In this document: positions 43,860-52,913 of the stretch, in pieces
Numbering within the stretch: position 1 is the stretch's first letter
Layout: each line of letters starts with the position of its first letter
Assembly (NCBI RefSeq): GCF_004331435.1
Contig: NZ_SJKA01000005.1
Location: 310,001 to 374,000 of the forward strand
Direction of reading: 5' to 3'
Source of the DNA: Kribbella sindirgiensis
GTDB taxonomy: Bacteria; Actinomycetota; Actinomycetes; Propionibacteriales; Kribbellaceae
Length of the DNA stretch: 64,000 nucleotides
The notes under the pieces: model-generated
Databases searched by the model: none
Seen by the model: only the letters and a program-made list of their open reading frames with translations
Told to the model about the DNA's origin: nothing
Program-made: the position numbers and the translations under genes

Positions 43860-44131
43860 TGGTTGTCCCCCTCCGTATCGGTGCGGGGCACGCCCAGCCA
43901 GACCCAGCAGCCCCTCGGCCACCCGGCTGATGCCCACAACGTCTCGCACCCGGTTACCGCTACTACATCGCCGCGGAGGTCCGATCGTTACAGAGCGTTG
44001 CAGGTCGTCAGCGTTGCTAGCTGTTCGTGTGGCCGACGCTAGCGGCTCCGATCGCACGGGTGGGCTCGACGTCGGCGGACCGGTCAGGCCCGGGCGGCTC
44101 GCTCGATCAGGGGAGAGGCTCGGCGTCATGA
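43860..44131. other. Gene-free upstream region of the island cluster
   Basis: About 270 bp with no convincing gene on either strand. It should hold the promoter of the TADCDLA-protein/helicase pair. GCTAGC occurs twice, 27 bp apart, near 44014 and 44040. The base composition changes back toward the high-GC core here, so the right border of the island is probably in or just after it. Confidence 0.4.
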
Positions 44132-44242
44132 GGGCTGGATCAGATGAGCCGTGGCCTCGATCTGCTTGACGATACCGGCCAAGCCGACCTGTTCGAACTG
44201 GCGCGCACCCGATCTGCCGGTGCTGCTACTGACGACGTCTGA
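44132..44242 (+). pseudogene. Orphan 3' gene end (unrecognised)
   Basis: A plus-strand frame opens after a TGA and reads GLDQMSRGLDLLDDTGQADL, then FELARTRSAGAATDDV, to TGA 44240-44242, followed at once by a T-tailed plus-strand terminator. A terminator in this orientation needs an upstream plus-strand gene, yet none is left. It is probably the stub of a gene cut by the island. It could also be a tiny free-standing gene; there is no Shine-Dalgarno before the ATG at 44144. Confidence 0.35.
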
Positions 44243-44258
44243 GTCGTAGTCGAACGTC

Positions 44259-44297
44259 AGCAGCCCACCCGGTCCGTCCGGGTGGGCTGCTTCGTTT
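44259..44297 (+). terminator. Strong rho-independent terminator
   Basis: Stem AGCAGCCCACCCGG / CCGGGTGGGCTGCT (14 bp, perfect), loop TCCGT, then TCGTTTT on the plus strand. It also lies just past the end of the aldo/keto reductase gene on the minus strand and may serve both. Confidence 0.88.
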
Positions 44298-45179
44298 TCA
44301 GGACAGGGTGTCGAGCTTCGCGAGTGTCTCGGTGTCGAGGTGGATGTCGGCGGCGCGGAGGTTGTCTTCGAGGTGGTTGATGCTGCGGGTGCCTGGGATG
44401 AGGGCGGTGTGGTTGTTGTGGGCGAGGATCCAGGCTAGGCAGATGGCTGCCGGGGTGGCTCCGAGTTGGGTGGCGATCTGCTGTACGACGGGGTGCTCGG
44501 TGGGAGACGGGAATTGGTCGAAGGCTGAGCCGAGGGGGAAGTACGGGATCCAGGCGATACCGTTCGCGGCGCAGAGTTGGAGTTGGGGCTCGGACGAGCG
44601 GTCCAGGAGGCTGTAGGCGTTTTGGACGCAGACGATTCCGGCGGGTAGCGCTTGTTCCAGTTGCTCGGTACTGATGTTGCTGAGGCCGATCGCGCCGATC
44701 AGGCCTTCATTGCGGAGGGCAATCAACTCGGCGAGTTGGTCGTCGAGCGGGACGATGTCGTCGCCTTCGGCGATCAGCCCCGGTCCCTGGTCGGCCCGGC
44801 GGAGGTTGACCACGGGTACCTGTTCCAGCCCGAGCGACGTCAGGTCGAGGTGGACCTGCTCGCGCAACTGCTCCGGTCGCTGCGCCAGGGCCAGTGGGAC
44901 CGGTGCGTCCACTCGGCGGGCGCCGACCTTGCTCACGATCACGAGGTCGTCCGGGTACGGGTGCAGGGCGGCCCGGATGTGCCGGTTGACCGTGGTGTGC
45001 CCGTAGAACGACGCGGTGTCGAGGTGGTTGATGCCGAGCTCCAGGGCCCGGTGCAGCACCGCGCCGGCCGTGGCTGCGTCGACGTGTTCGAGTTGCATCG
45101 CGCCGTACCCGATCCGCGCGATCTCGTACTGCCCGAGCTTGACCATGCCACCGGGGCCGCCCGGTCGTTCGGATGTCAT
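44298..45179 (-). CDS. Aldo/keto reductase
   Basis: 293 residues from ATG 45179. A (beta/alpha)8 AKR with Asp54 and Tyr59 in HLDTASFYGH, Lys84 in VIVSKVG, but RRADQG near 127-132 where the tetrad His is normally found in DLYQIH, so the usual proton-relay His seems replaced by Arg. Like other members it should use NADPH to reduce carbonyl compounds; the changed tetrad makes the activity less certain. Divergent from a TetR regulator; tandem copies of a 22-bp operator lie between the two genes, so the reductase is almost surely controlled by that repressor. Confidence 0.9.
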   Translation of the reverse strand: MTSERPGGPGGMVKLGQYEIARIGYGAMQLEHVDAATAGAVLHRALELGINHLDTASFYGHTTVNRHIRAALHPYPDDLVIVSKVGARRVDAPVPLALAQRPEQLREQVHLDLTSLGLEQVPVVNLRRADQGPGLIAEGDDIVPLDDQLAELIALRNEGLIGAIGLSNISTEQLEQALPAGIVCVQNAYSLLDRSSEPQLQLCAANGIAWIPYFPLGSAFDQFPSPTEHPVVQQIATQLGATPAAICLAWILAHNNHTALIPGTRSINHLEDNLRAADIHLDTETLAKLDTLS

Positions 45180-45203
45180 CAGCTGTGCCGTCCTCAGGTA
45201 GGC

Positions 45204-45225
45204 TAACTGGAGTTTTCTCCGTTTA
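45204..45225. promoter_or_regulatory. TetR operator copy 1
   Basis: TAACTGGAG-TTTT-CTCC-GTTTA, an imperfect dyad around GGAG-N4-CTCC. It is 24 bp from the reductase start (45179) and repeated at 45241-45262 with 20 of 22 bases the same, 37 bp apart start to start. Confidence 0.75.
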
Positions 45226-45240
45226 ACTCGACCGTAGCAC

Positions 45241-45262
45241 TAACTGGAGGTTTCTCCATTTA
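45241..45262. promoter_or_regulatory. TetR operator copy 2, overlapping the repressor start codon
   Basis: TAACTGGAG-GTTT-CTCC-ATTTA; the last A is the first base of the TetR ATG. Its GGAGG (45246-45250) doubles as the ribosome-binding site, so bound repressor would block both transcription and the site itself. Confidence 0.75.
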
Positions 45263-45852
45263 TGGGTGGGCAGACGCGACCGCTGCGGGCCGACGCGGCG
45301 CGGAAACGGGCGCAGGTGGTGGCAGCGGCCGGCGAGGAGCTGGCTGACCTTGCCCTGGCCGCGCGCGACGGTGAGCCGGCCCGCCTCTCGCTCGACCGGG
45401 TGGCCACCCGCGCCGGTGTCGGCATCGCCACGCTCTACCGGCACTTCCCCACACGGGAGGCACTCCTCGAGGCCGTCTACCACCAGGAACTGGCCCGGCT
45501 GTGCGCGGCCGCGCCCGAGATGGCCGGGTCGGCTCCCGCGGATGCGGCGCTGCTCGCCTGGATGCACCGGTACATCGACTTCGTCGACTCCAAGCGCGCG
45601 ATGGGAATCAGCCTCCGGGCCATGGTTGCCTCAGGCGCTGTCACCCAGTCGGACACCCGCGCCCGGCTGACCGCGGCGATCGCACACTTCCTCGAGGCCG
45701 GGGCGGCGTCGGGTGTGCTCAGGAGCGACGTACCTCCGGGAGACGTCGTCGCGGCGATGGCCGGGGCCGTGATCGCTGCCGACCCGGACCAGCAGCGGGA
45801 CCAGACCGAGCGACTGCTCGAGCTGCTCGTTGAAGGTCTGCGCGCTCGTTAG
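45262..45852 (+). CDS. TetR-family transcriptional repressor
   Basis: 196 residues from ATG 45262. The N-terminal helix-turn-helix reads RADAARKRAQVVAAAGEELADLALAARDGEPARLSLDRVATRAGVGIATLYRHFPTREALLEAVY, with the GVGIATLYRHFPTREAL recognition region typical of the family; the extra loop between helices 1 and 2 is also seen in other actinobacterial members. The C-terminal ligand domain follows (SBP-like TetR_C_33 type). It likely represses the divergent aldo/keto reductase and itself through the two 22-bp repeats. Tail-to-tail with the XRE gene, overlapping 4 bp. Confidence 0.92.
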   Translation: MGGQTRPLRADAARKRAQVVAAAGEELADLALAARDGEPARLSLDRVATRAGVGIATLYRHFPTREALLEAVYHQELARLCAAAPEMAGSAPADAALLAWMHRYIDFVDSKRAMGISLRAMVASGAVTQSDTRARLTAAIAHFLEAGAASGVLRSDVPPGDVVAAMAGAVIAADPDQQRDQTERLLELLVEGLRAR

Positions 45853-46694
45853 GCGAAGGTCTGGGTGCCGATGACGCGGAGGAGGTCGAGTTTTTCGCGG
45901 GCGTCGGTGCCTTCGATGGGGAGGAAGGCGCGGACTCGTATGTCGGCCGCGGGGGTCAGGAGGGTTTCGCAGGTGAGGTCGAGGTTGCCGACCTCCAGGT
46001 TGAAGAATCGCTTGCGCGGCAGGCGGCGTACGGCGACCTCGTGGAGGTCCCACAGCGCGCGGAACTCCTCGCTCCTGTCGACGAGGTCCTCGACCAGGCT
46101 GGTGACGTCTTGGTCGCCCATCCGGCGCGCGTAGGTACCGCGCAGGTCGGCGACGTGGGCGGCCGAGTGGGCGTCCCAGTCCTCCTCAGGGAACAGTTGC
46201 CGGATCGCCGGATCGGTGAACCACAGCCACGTCAGGTTCCGCGCGCGGCCGGTGCCGGAGCGGTGGCCGATGAGTACGTCGGCCAGCGCGTTCTGCCAGA
46301 GCACCTCGTCGAGGTCGGTGGCGACGAACACCGGGATGTCGTCGAGTCGCTCGACCAGACCGATCAGGCCCGGACCGAGGTGCCGTCCGGCCAGCCGGAG
46401 CGGCGGCGCGAGACCGGCCAGGTGGTACAGGTGGTCGCGCTCGTCGAGGTCGCAGCGCAGCGCGCGGGCAAGACTGGCGACGATCGGCTCCGACGGGTTC
46501 GCGCCGCGGGACTGCTCCAGCCGCGAGTAGTAGTCCGTCGACATGCCGGCCAGCTGCGCGACCTCTTCCCGGCGCAGTCCCGGCGTACGGCGGCGCGCAC
46601 CGTCCGGAAGGCCGACGTCCGCCGGTCGGAGCAGCTCGCGGCGCCGGCGGAGGAAGTCGGCCAGGCCGTCACGATCGATCACACGTTCCATCAT
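45849..46694 (-). CDS. XRE-family regulator with MmyB-like ligand-binding domain
   Basis: 281 residues from ATG 46694 (a second ATG follows at 46691). The helix-turn-helix (residues about 5-75) contains DFLRRRRELLRPADVGLPDGARRRTPGLRREEVAQLAGMSTDYYSRLEQ, which is the actinobacterial type that carries a PAS-like MmyB domain behind it (LDDIPVFVATDLDEVLWQNALADVLIG, RNLTWLWFTDP, HEVAVRRLPRKRFFNLEVGNLDLTCETL). Such regulators usually face the short-chain dehydrogenase or aldo/keto reductase they control, as here. A GGACA-ACC-TGTCC palindrome lies in the shared promoter. Confidence 0.92.
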   Translation of the reverse strand: MMERVIDRDGLADFLRRRRELLRPADVGLPDGARRRTPGLRREEVAQLAGMSTDYYSRLEQSRGANPSEPIVASLARALRCDLDERDHLYHLAGLAPPLRLAGRHLGPGLIGLVERLDDIPVFVATDLDEVLWQNALADVLIGHRSGTGRARNLTWLWFTDPAIRQLFPEEDWDAHSAAHVADLRGTYARRMGDQDVTSLVEDLVDRSEEFRALWDLHEVAVRRLPRKRFFNLEVGNLDLTCETLLTPAADIRVRAFLPIEGTDAREKLDLLRVIGTQTFA

Positions 46695-46719
46695 GCGTGA
46701 CGTCCCGTGCGCTATCCAG

Positions 46720-46732
46720 GGACAACCTGTCC
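46720..46732. promoter_or_regulatory. Candidate XRE operator
   Basis: GGACA-ACC-TGTCC, a perfect 5+5 inverted repeat 26 bp before the XRE start and 72 bp before the reductase start, in the divergent promoter region. Confidence 0.5.
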
Positions 46733-46803
46733 GTGGATGAAGTGGGCCTTCTCCCCCGCTACCGGCCGCTCCAAGGTGGAGACAACACCAAGGAGGAAAC
46801 ACC

Positions 46804-47813
<1,010 letters not shown>

Positions 47814-47817
<4 letters not shown>

Positions 47818-49709
47818 TTGTACGTAGCGGTTACGTGGTAGACGCGGCCGCCCCAGCCGTCGTCCGGGAACGAGTCGGAGATGCGGACGTAGCCGGCCTT
47901 GGCGGTGCCGAGGTACGGCGTCAGGTCGAACGTCCGGACCGCCTTGTTCTCGCCGTCGTGGTACGGCGTCGTCTCGGTCGCGACTGTGGTCCAGTTCTGG
48001 CCGTCGCCGCTGACCTGGACGACAAACTGATTGTCGATTGTCAACGATACGGATGCCGACGTGGTGTCGGACGGGAACGGGAAGCGGTAGACGAAGTACG
48101 AGTGCCCGTCGGCGAACCGGTTCTGTACGCCGTTGCTCTGCGACCCGTCCGCGTCCCACAGCCACGGCGTCTCGGCCGCCGTACCGGTGTCGAAGTCGGC
48201 GGTGTGCGCGACGAGGATGTCGGACCGGGTCGTGAACGACAGCTGCGACCCGGACGTCACCGACGCGGTCACCGAATGCAGACCGTCCGGCGTACCGGCG
48301 GGGATCGTTACGTCGAGCTGCACAGTTTTCTCCACAGGTACGGCGTTTCCACGCGTCCGGAGGGTCACGGTCGTCCGGCTCGGCGTGACGGTCCAGCCGG
48401 ATGGCGCGGTGGCTTTGACCACGGCCTGGATCACGTCACCGACCGGGGCGGTGGCCTGTACGCCGACGTTCACCTTCACGTGGGTGGTGCTGCCGGTCGC
48501 GGGCATCACCACAGGCAGAGCCGGATCGGTTGTCGCGGACAACGATCGCACCGGCGGCGTCTGCGGTACGGCGGCGATCAGTGCGCTCAACGCGCTGGCC
48601 TGGGTACGCCAGTCGAACACGTTCGGGGTCGCGCCGGACCACCGCACGCCGAGCCGGTCGGCCGCGTCGTGGTTGTTGTCCCAGATCGTGGCGGCCTGTT
48701 GCGCGACGAAGTCGGTGTAGCGGCGCTCGTGCGTGGTGTCGGCGAGATCCATCCAGTAGCGCATGAAGATGCCCTTGAACTGCTTGCCGTTGTCGTCACA
48801 CGTGCGGCCCGGCGCGTCGCAGGCCTCGGTCAGCACGCCGTCGGTCACCAGTCCGCCGGGTGCGATCGCCGCGTCCGCCAAGCGCCGTACCGTGGTCAGA
48901 AGCTGAGGGTTGCGGGTCGCGCGCCACAGCTCGAGGCCGGCACCGATCGCGAGGCCCTGGTTGTAGCTCCAGACCGTGTCGCCGTTGCTCTCGCAGTTGC
49001 TCTTCAGGCCGTCGTTCACGAGGCCGGCGGAGTTGATCATGCCGCTGCCGGTGAACCAGTTCCAGCCTTCCTGCGCACGGCCGAGCCAGCGCTTGTCACC
49101 AGGCAGCCGGTTGTGCAGCTCTGCGGTGAGGCGGATCCACAGGCCGTTGGTGACGGCGTTCTTGTAGGTGCGCTCGCCGTCCCACCACACTCCCCCGCCG
49201 CACGAGCTCGGGTCCCAGTAGCCCTCGACGTACTCCGCGATCGTGACCGCCATGTCGAGGTACTTGCGGTTCCTGGTCAGGTCGTACGCCTGGATCCAAG
49301 TCAGGCCCCACCACTCGGAGTCGTCGATGGCGCGGCTGGTGAAGTTGCCGAGCAGCTCGTCGCCGGACAGGTAGCCGGCCGGGAACTTGCCCTTGTCCTT
49401 CTCGAACGTGTTGTCCAGCTGCCCGAGGTAGCGCCGGTCGCCGGTGCGCTGCATGTAGTCGCCGATTGTCTGCAATGCGACAGCCGAGTTCCACCAGCTG
49501 GACGGGAACCAGGCCTTGTTCGGCTCGTACGAGCCCATCAGCACATCGGCCGCGACCCGCGCCCGCGCGGTCGCCGTCGCACCGGCGGACCCGGACGAAC
49601 CCGCGGCGCCGGACGAACCCGCGGCGCCGGCGGCTTGTGGCACCAGGGCCGCGGCGAGCAGGATCGCCCCGGCTGTCAGAACCTTCAGAATCTGCGCACG
49701 ACGATTCAC
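47814..49709 (-). CDS. Secreted GH76 alpha-1,6-mannanase with C-terminal binding domains
   Basis: 631 residues, ATG 49709. A Sec signal peptide (MNRRAQILKVLTAGAILLAAALVPQAAGAAG, cleavage near 29) and a Gly/Ser/Ala linker precede the GH76 domain (about 50-395). The catalytic aspartate pair is Asp129-Asp130 in AIDDSEWWGL, and the (alpha/alpha)6 barrel blocks AFPSSWWNSA, YKNAVTNGLW, WSYNQGLAIGAG and YWMDLADTTHE are there. Residues about 400-500 look like an NEW3-type beta-sandwich; the last 110 look like a galactose-binding/discoidin-type fold. It should cut alpha-1,6-mannan of fungal or actinobacterial walls outside the cell. A LacI-type palindrome lies in its promoter (49772-49781). Confidence 0.92.
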
Positions 49710-49759
49710 ACGATCTCCTCGAGATGCTTCATGGCGGCTCGGCTCACCGAGGGGCTGAA

Positions 49760-49765
49760 AAACTA
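49760..49765 (-). promoter_or_regulatory. Candidate -10 of the GH76 gene
   Basis: On the minus strand TAGTTT, about 50 nt upstream of the ATG at 49709 and 6 bp from the LacI-type palindrome. Confidence 0.35.
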
Positions 49766-49771
49766 GGGGTG

Positions 49772-49781
49772 GAAACGTTTC
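49772..49781. promoter_or_regulatory. LacI-type operator before the GH76 gene
   Basis: GAAACGTTTC, a perfect 10-bp palindrome with the central CG of LacI-family sites, 63 bp upstream of the GH76 start. No LacI gene lies in the window. Confidence 0.55.
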
Positions 49782-49851
49782 GAGACGGTATCGTCGCCGC
49801 CCCAGACAACGATGTCAATGCCTCGGGTGACCGACCCGCGAGACACTTCTG

Positions 49852-49874
49852 AAGTCGACTAATTGAGTAGACTT
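49852..49874. promoter_or_regulatory. Imperfect palindrome before the LLM monooxygenase gene
   Basis: A 23-bp dyad with outer arms AAGTC / GACTT and inner arms ACT / AGT around an AT-rich centre (18 of 23 positions symmetric). It ends 12 bp before the ATG at 49887 and would cover the promoter. Confidence 0.5.
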
Positions 49875-49886
49875 AACCTACTTCTC

Positions 49887-50936
49887 ATGACCTTTCTCTG
49901 GTACATCCCGAATCAGGTCGACCCCGGTCACCGCGGGGACGACGCCGTCCAGGGACACAACAGCATCGAGCGGCTGACCGAGCTCGCCCGGCTCACCGAG
50001 GACCACGGGTGGTCCGGCGCGCTGCTCGGCACCGGGTGGGGCCGGCCGGACACATTCACGGTCGCGACGGCGCTGGCCGCGCGGACGACGACGTTCCAGC
50101 CGCTGGCCGCGATCCGGCCCGGGTACTGGCATCCCGCCCACTTCGCGTCCGCGGCGAGCACGCTCGACCAGCTCACCGGCGGGCGCCTGCTGATCAACAT
50201 CGTCTCCGGCCAGGACAACCTCGCGGCGTACGGCGACAGCGAGGGCGACCAGCCGCAGCGGTACGCGCGCACCAAGGAGTTTCTCCAACTGGTACGGCGC
50301 TTGTGGACCGAGGAGGACGTGACGTTCGCAGGCGAGTACTTCTCCGTCACCGGCTCCACGGTCGCGACCCGTCCCGTCGTACGGGAAGGCCGCCCGCATC
50401 CGCGGTTGTACTTCGGCGGCGCGTCGGATGCGGCGCAACGGGTCGCCGCGACCGATGCCGATGTACAGCTGTTCTGGGGTGAGCCGCTCGACGGTGTCGC
50501 GGCGCGGATCGCTCGGCTGCGGGACCTGGAGAACGAGCTCGGTCGCGAACATCCGCCGCTGGAGTTCGGGCTGCGGATCACCACACTCGTCCGCGACACC
50601 AGCGACGAGGCCTGGGCCGACGCCGAGGCGAAGGTCGCGAAAATGGCCGAAACGCAAGGCTCGCGGGACCAGCGCTGGTTCAAGGCCGTCGGCCAGCAAC
50701 GCCTCCTCGACCTCGCCGAACGCGGCGAGGTCCTCGACGACCACCTCTACACCGCCCCCGGCAAGTACGGCGGTGGCGGCGCCGGCACCACCTGGCTCGT
50801 CGGCTCCCCCGACGACGTCGCCAAGTCCCTCGCCAAGTACCGCGATCTCGGCATCACACATTTCATCCTGTCCGACACGCCGTACCGCGAGGAGATCATC
50901 CGCGTCGGCGACCAACTCCTCCCGCTGTTGTCCTGA
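49887..50936 (+). CDS. LLM-class flavin-dependent monooxygenase (SsuD-like)
   Basis: 349 residues from ATG 49887. No Shine-Dalgarno precedes it; the frame is open to 49863, inside the palindrome. The luciferase-like TIM barrel starts with TFLWYIPNQVDP and has LAALRPGYWHPAHFA-type FMN-binding sequence, GGRLLINIVSGQDNLAAYGDS and EYFSVTGSTV. These blocks match alkanesulfonate monooxygenase SsuD (FMNH2-dependent desulfonation releasing sulfite). No ssu transporter or flavin reductase is nearby, so another substrate is possible. The divergent neighbour is the mannanase. Confidence 0.88.
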   Translation: MTFLWYIPNQVDPGHRGDDAVQGHNSIERLTELARLTEDHGWSGALLGTGWGRPDTFTVATALAARTTTFQPLAAIRPGYWHPAHFASAASTLDQLTGGRLLINIVSGQDNLAAYGDSEGDQPQRYARTKEFLQLVRRLWTEEDVTFAGEYFSVTGSTVATRPVVREGRPHPRLYFGGASDAAQRVAATDADVQLFWGEPLDGVAARIARLRDLENELGREHPPLEFGLRITTLVRDTSDEAWADAEAKVAKMAETQGSRDQRWFKAVGQQRLLDLAERGEVLDDHLYTAPGKYGGGGAGTTWLVGSPDDVAKSLAKYRDLGITHFILSDTPYREEIIRVGDQLLPLLS

Positions 50937-51059
50937 CGGGGAACCCCTCGGACTGATTGGATGTGACCATCGCTTGACGGACGCATGCCGAGTGTGATCG
51001 GTTGATTACCGAGCGCCAACGGTGGGTATGTGGCGCTGTGAGGCATGTGAGGAGCACTG

Positions 51060-51947
51060 ATGGTCGAATACCTGCCCCGGTCCGCGTGGAACGCGCGCCC
51101 GCCGAACGGCGGACCGGGCAACCTGACCGTGTCGCGGGTCGAAGGCGCGGTCATCCACTGGCCGGGCACCGGATCGACGAGTGTCATCCACTCCAAGGCG
51201 GCCGTCGCGTCCGCGTTGCGTGGCTGGCAGAACTACCACATGGACACCCGCGGCTGGTCGGACATCGCCTACCAGATCGCGGTCGACCAGGCCGGCCGCG
51301 CCTGGACGTTGCGCGGCTTGCGGACCCAGTCCGGCGCCAATGGCAACAGCGATCTCAACGAGCGGTACGGCGCGATCCTGCTGGTGCTCGTCACCGGCGA
51401 GCAGCCGACCGCCGCCATGAAGGCGACCACCCGTGCGGTGATCGCCGACTTCCGCAGGATCTATCCGCGAGGTACGGCGATCCGCCCGCACTCCGCGGTC
51501 CGGCCGGACGGGACCGACTGTCCCGGCGACGCCGCCCGCGCCGCGATCGCCCGCGGCGAATTCACCCCAGGCCACTCGGAGGACGACGACATGACCCCGG
51601 CCCAGATGCAGGAACTGAAGAACTTCATCGAGGCCAGGACGCAGGCCTACGCGCTCTGGACCCACCGGCAGTTGCGCAAGGACCTGTCGGCGGTGGTGAA
51701 GGCGTACGCGCTCGACATCAAGAACTACGAGCGCCAGACCGACGCCGCCGACGCCGCCCGCGCCGCCGCCGCGGTCTGGGCGACCGCTCCGCCGAGCCTG
51801 CAGGTCGGCGGCACCCCGGCCCCGGAACAGCCCACCGCGCCGGACCCGAACATGGACCCGGACCTCAGCCTCCCGGACCTCGACCCGTTCCCGGACACCC
51901 CAGCCGCCGAGGAGCCGGCCCCCAACGGCGACCAGCCGACGGCCTGA
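51060..51947 (+). CDS. PGRP/amidase_2 domain protein (N-acetylmuramoyl-L-alanine amidase-like)
   Basis: 295 residues from ATG 51060, behind GAGGAG. The PGRP domain spans about 1-165: VEGAVIHWPGTGS supplies the first zinc His, YHMDTRGWSDIAYQIAVDQAGRAWTLRG the next part of the fold, and PHSAVRPDGTDCPGD the last His and Cys ligands. The C-terminal third is a helical, Ala-rich stretch (MTPAQMQELKNFIEARTQAYALWTH) and a Pro/Asp tail. No signal peptide is visible, as in phage endolysins or proteins exported by other means. It may be a prophage-derived endolysin; no other phage gene is near. Confidence 0.82.
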   Translation: MVEYLPRSAWNARPPNGGPGNLTVSRVEGAVIHWPGTGSTSVIHSKAAVASALRGWQNYHMDTRGWSDIAYQIAVDQAGRAWTLRGLRTQSGANGNSDLNERYGAILLVLVTGEQPTAAMKATTRAVIADFRRIYPRGTAIRPHSAVRPDGTDCPGDAARAAIARGEFTPGHSEDDDMTPAQMQELKNFIEARTQAYALWTHRQLRKDLSAVVKAYALDIKNYERQTDAADAARAAAAVWATAPPSLQVGGTPAPEQPTAPDPNMDPDLSLPDLDPFPDTPAAEEPAPNGDQPTA

Positions 51948-51960
51948 TCCTGACGCGCGG

Positions 51961-52866
51961 TCAACGCCCTGCGGCCTTCCGGACCCGCAGGGCGTTGAGC
52001 GTGATCATCTCGTTCGGCCCGCTGCGCCCCCAGTCGACGACGTCCGGCGTACGGTTGCCGCCGAGCGGACCCCACCACGGCGTACCCGCGTTCCACCGTC
52101 CGTCCGGGCGACGCCGGCGCTCCAGCTCGTCCAGTGCGTCAGTGGCGCGCTCGTCCTTCGCCAGCCCCATCCGTGACAAGACGAGCAGGGCCTGCAGGAT
52201 GTCGTAATGCCAGTACGGCGGATAGCTCGGGCGTAACCACCGCGCGTTGATGACCTCGCCGGTCGCCAGGCTGCGGAACAGCCGGTGTTCCAGAAACAGC
52301 TCGCCGGCCCGCAGCGCGGCGTCCCGCGCCGCCGTCTCACCCGTGGCTCGGTAGTACTCGTAGAGTCCCCAAGCGGCAGCATGCGTCTCGTGGAACGACG
52401 ATCGCCGGCCGGACGCCGTCCGGTCGCAGTTCCAGCCGCCGTCCGGCCACTGCCACTCGATCAGCCCTTCCGCCAACTGCTGCACCCGCGGATCGGCCGT
52501 CATGCCGAACCGGCTGCAGGCGCCGAGCGTGTTGCCCTCGATCGACCCGCACCTGCGCACCAGCCCGTCGACGACAGCCACGCCGTACTTCAGCGAACGC
52601 ATGACCTCGACCAGGTCGTACTCGGCCGCGGCCACCGCCCGCGGCTCCTGCGCCGGGACCTCCAGCTCTGCCAGCGAAACGATCCGCCAGTGCGCGCCGG
52701 TCCACTTCTTGTACGCCCTCTTGTCCGCGCAGGCGTCGGTCAGCAAGCGACGCACGATCGCGCCGCTCAGCACATCCTCCCCGTGTTCCTGCCCCAGCAG
52801 GTCCCGTCGGGCCATCCCCCGAACCGCCGGCTCGCTCGACTCCAGTAGCCACGCCACCGCATCCAT
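51961..52866 (-). CDS. Alpha/alpha-toroid (squalene-cyclase/prenyltransferase-like) protein
   Basis: 301 residues from ATG 52866. Repeated helical units with W-PDGGW-type turns (EWQWPDGGWNCDRTASGR at about 141-158 and RRRPDGRWNAGTPWWGP at about 252-268), which recall the QW motifs of terpenoid cyclase folds; SFHETHAAAWGLYEY lies between. No DXDD or DCTAE catalytic motif is seen, so a non-cyclase role is likely. Cytoplasmic, no signal peptide. Divergent from the MazG-like gene across about 45 bp; tail faces the amidase gene. Confidence 0.68.
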   Translation of the reverse strand: MDAVAWLLESSEPAVRGMARRDLLGQEHGEDVLSGAIVRRLLTDACADKRAYKKWTGAHWRIVSLAELEVPAQEPRAVAAAEYDLVEVMRSLKYGVAVVDGLVRRCGSIEGNTLGACSRFGMTADPRVQQLAEGLIEWQWPDGGWNCDRTASGRRSSFHETHAAAWGLYEYYRATGETAARDAALRAGELFLEHRLFRSLATGEVINARWLRPSYPPYWHYDILQALLVLSRMGLAKDERATDALDELERRRRPDGRWNAGTPWWGPLGGNRTPDVVDWGRSGPNEMITLNALRVRKAAGR

Positions 52867-52913
52867 CTCCCCATTCTGACCCGACTGTCGGTGCGAGCTG
52901 ATTGGATAGGTGA

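Noticed and set aside
44014-44045. Two GCTAGC copies as att core sites
   Set aside because: Six bases are too short, the hexamer also occurs at 37919 and elsewhere nearby, and no flanking homology to another copy was seen.
45204-45262. Two 22-bp repeats, first looked at as a CRISPR start
   Set aside because: Only two copies, an internal dyad, and position in a TetR divergent promoter fit operators. There is no cas gene in the window.
51060-51947. Prophage around the PGRP amidase
   Set aside because: No holin, tail, capsid, terminase or integrase gene occurs within 10 kb on either side; a lone amidase is not enough.
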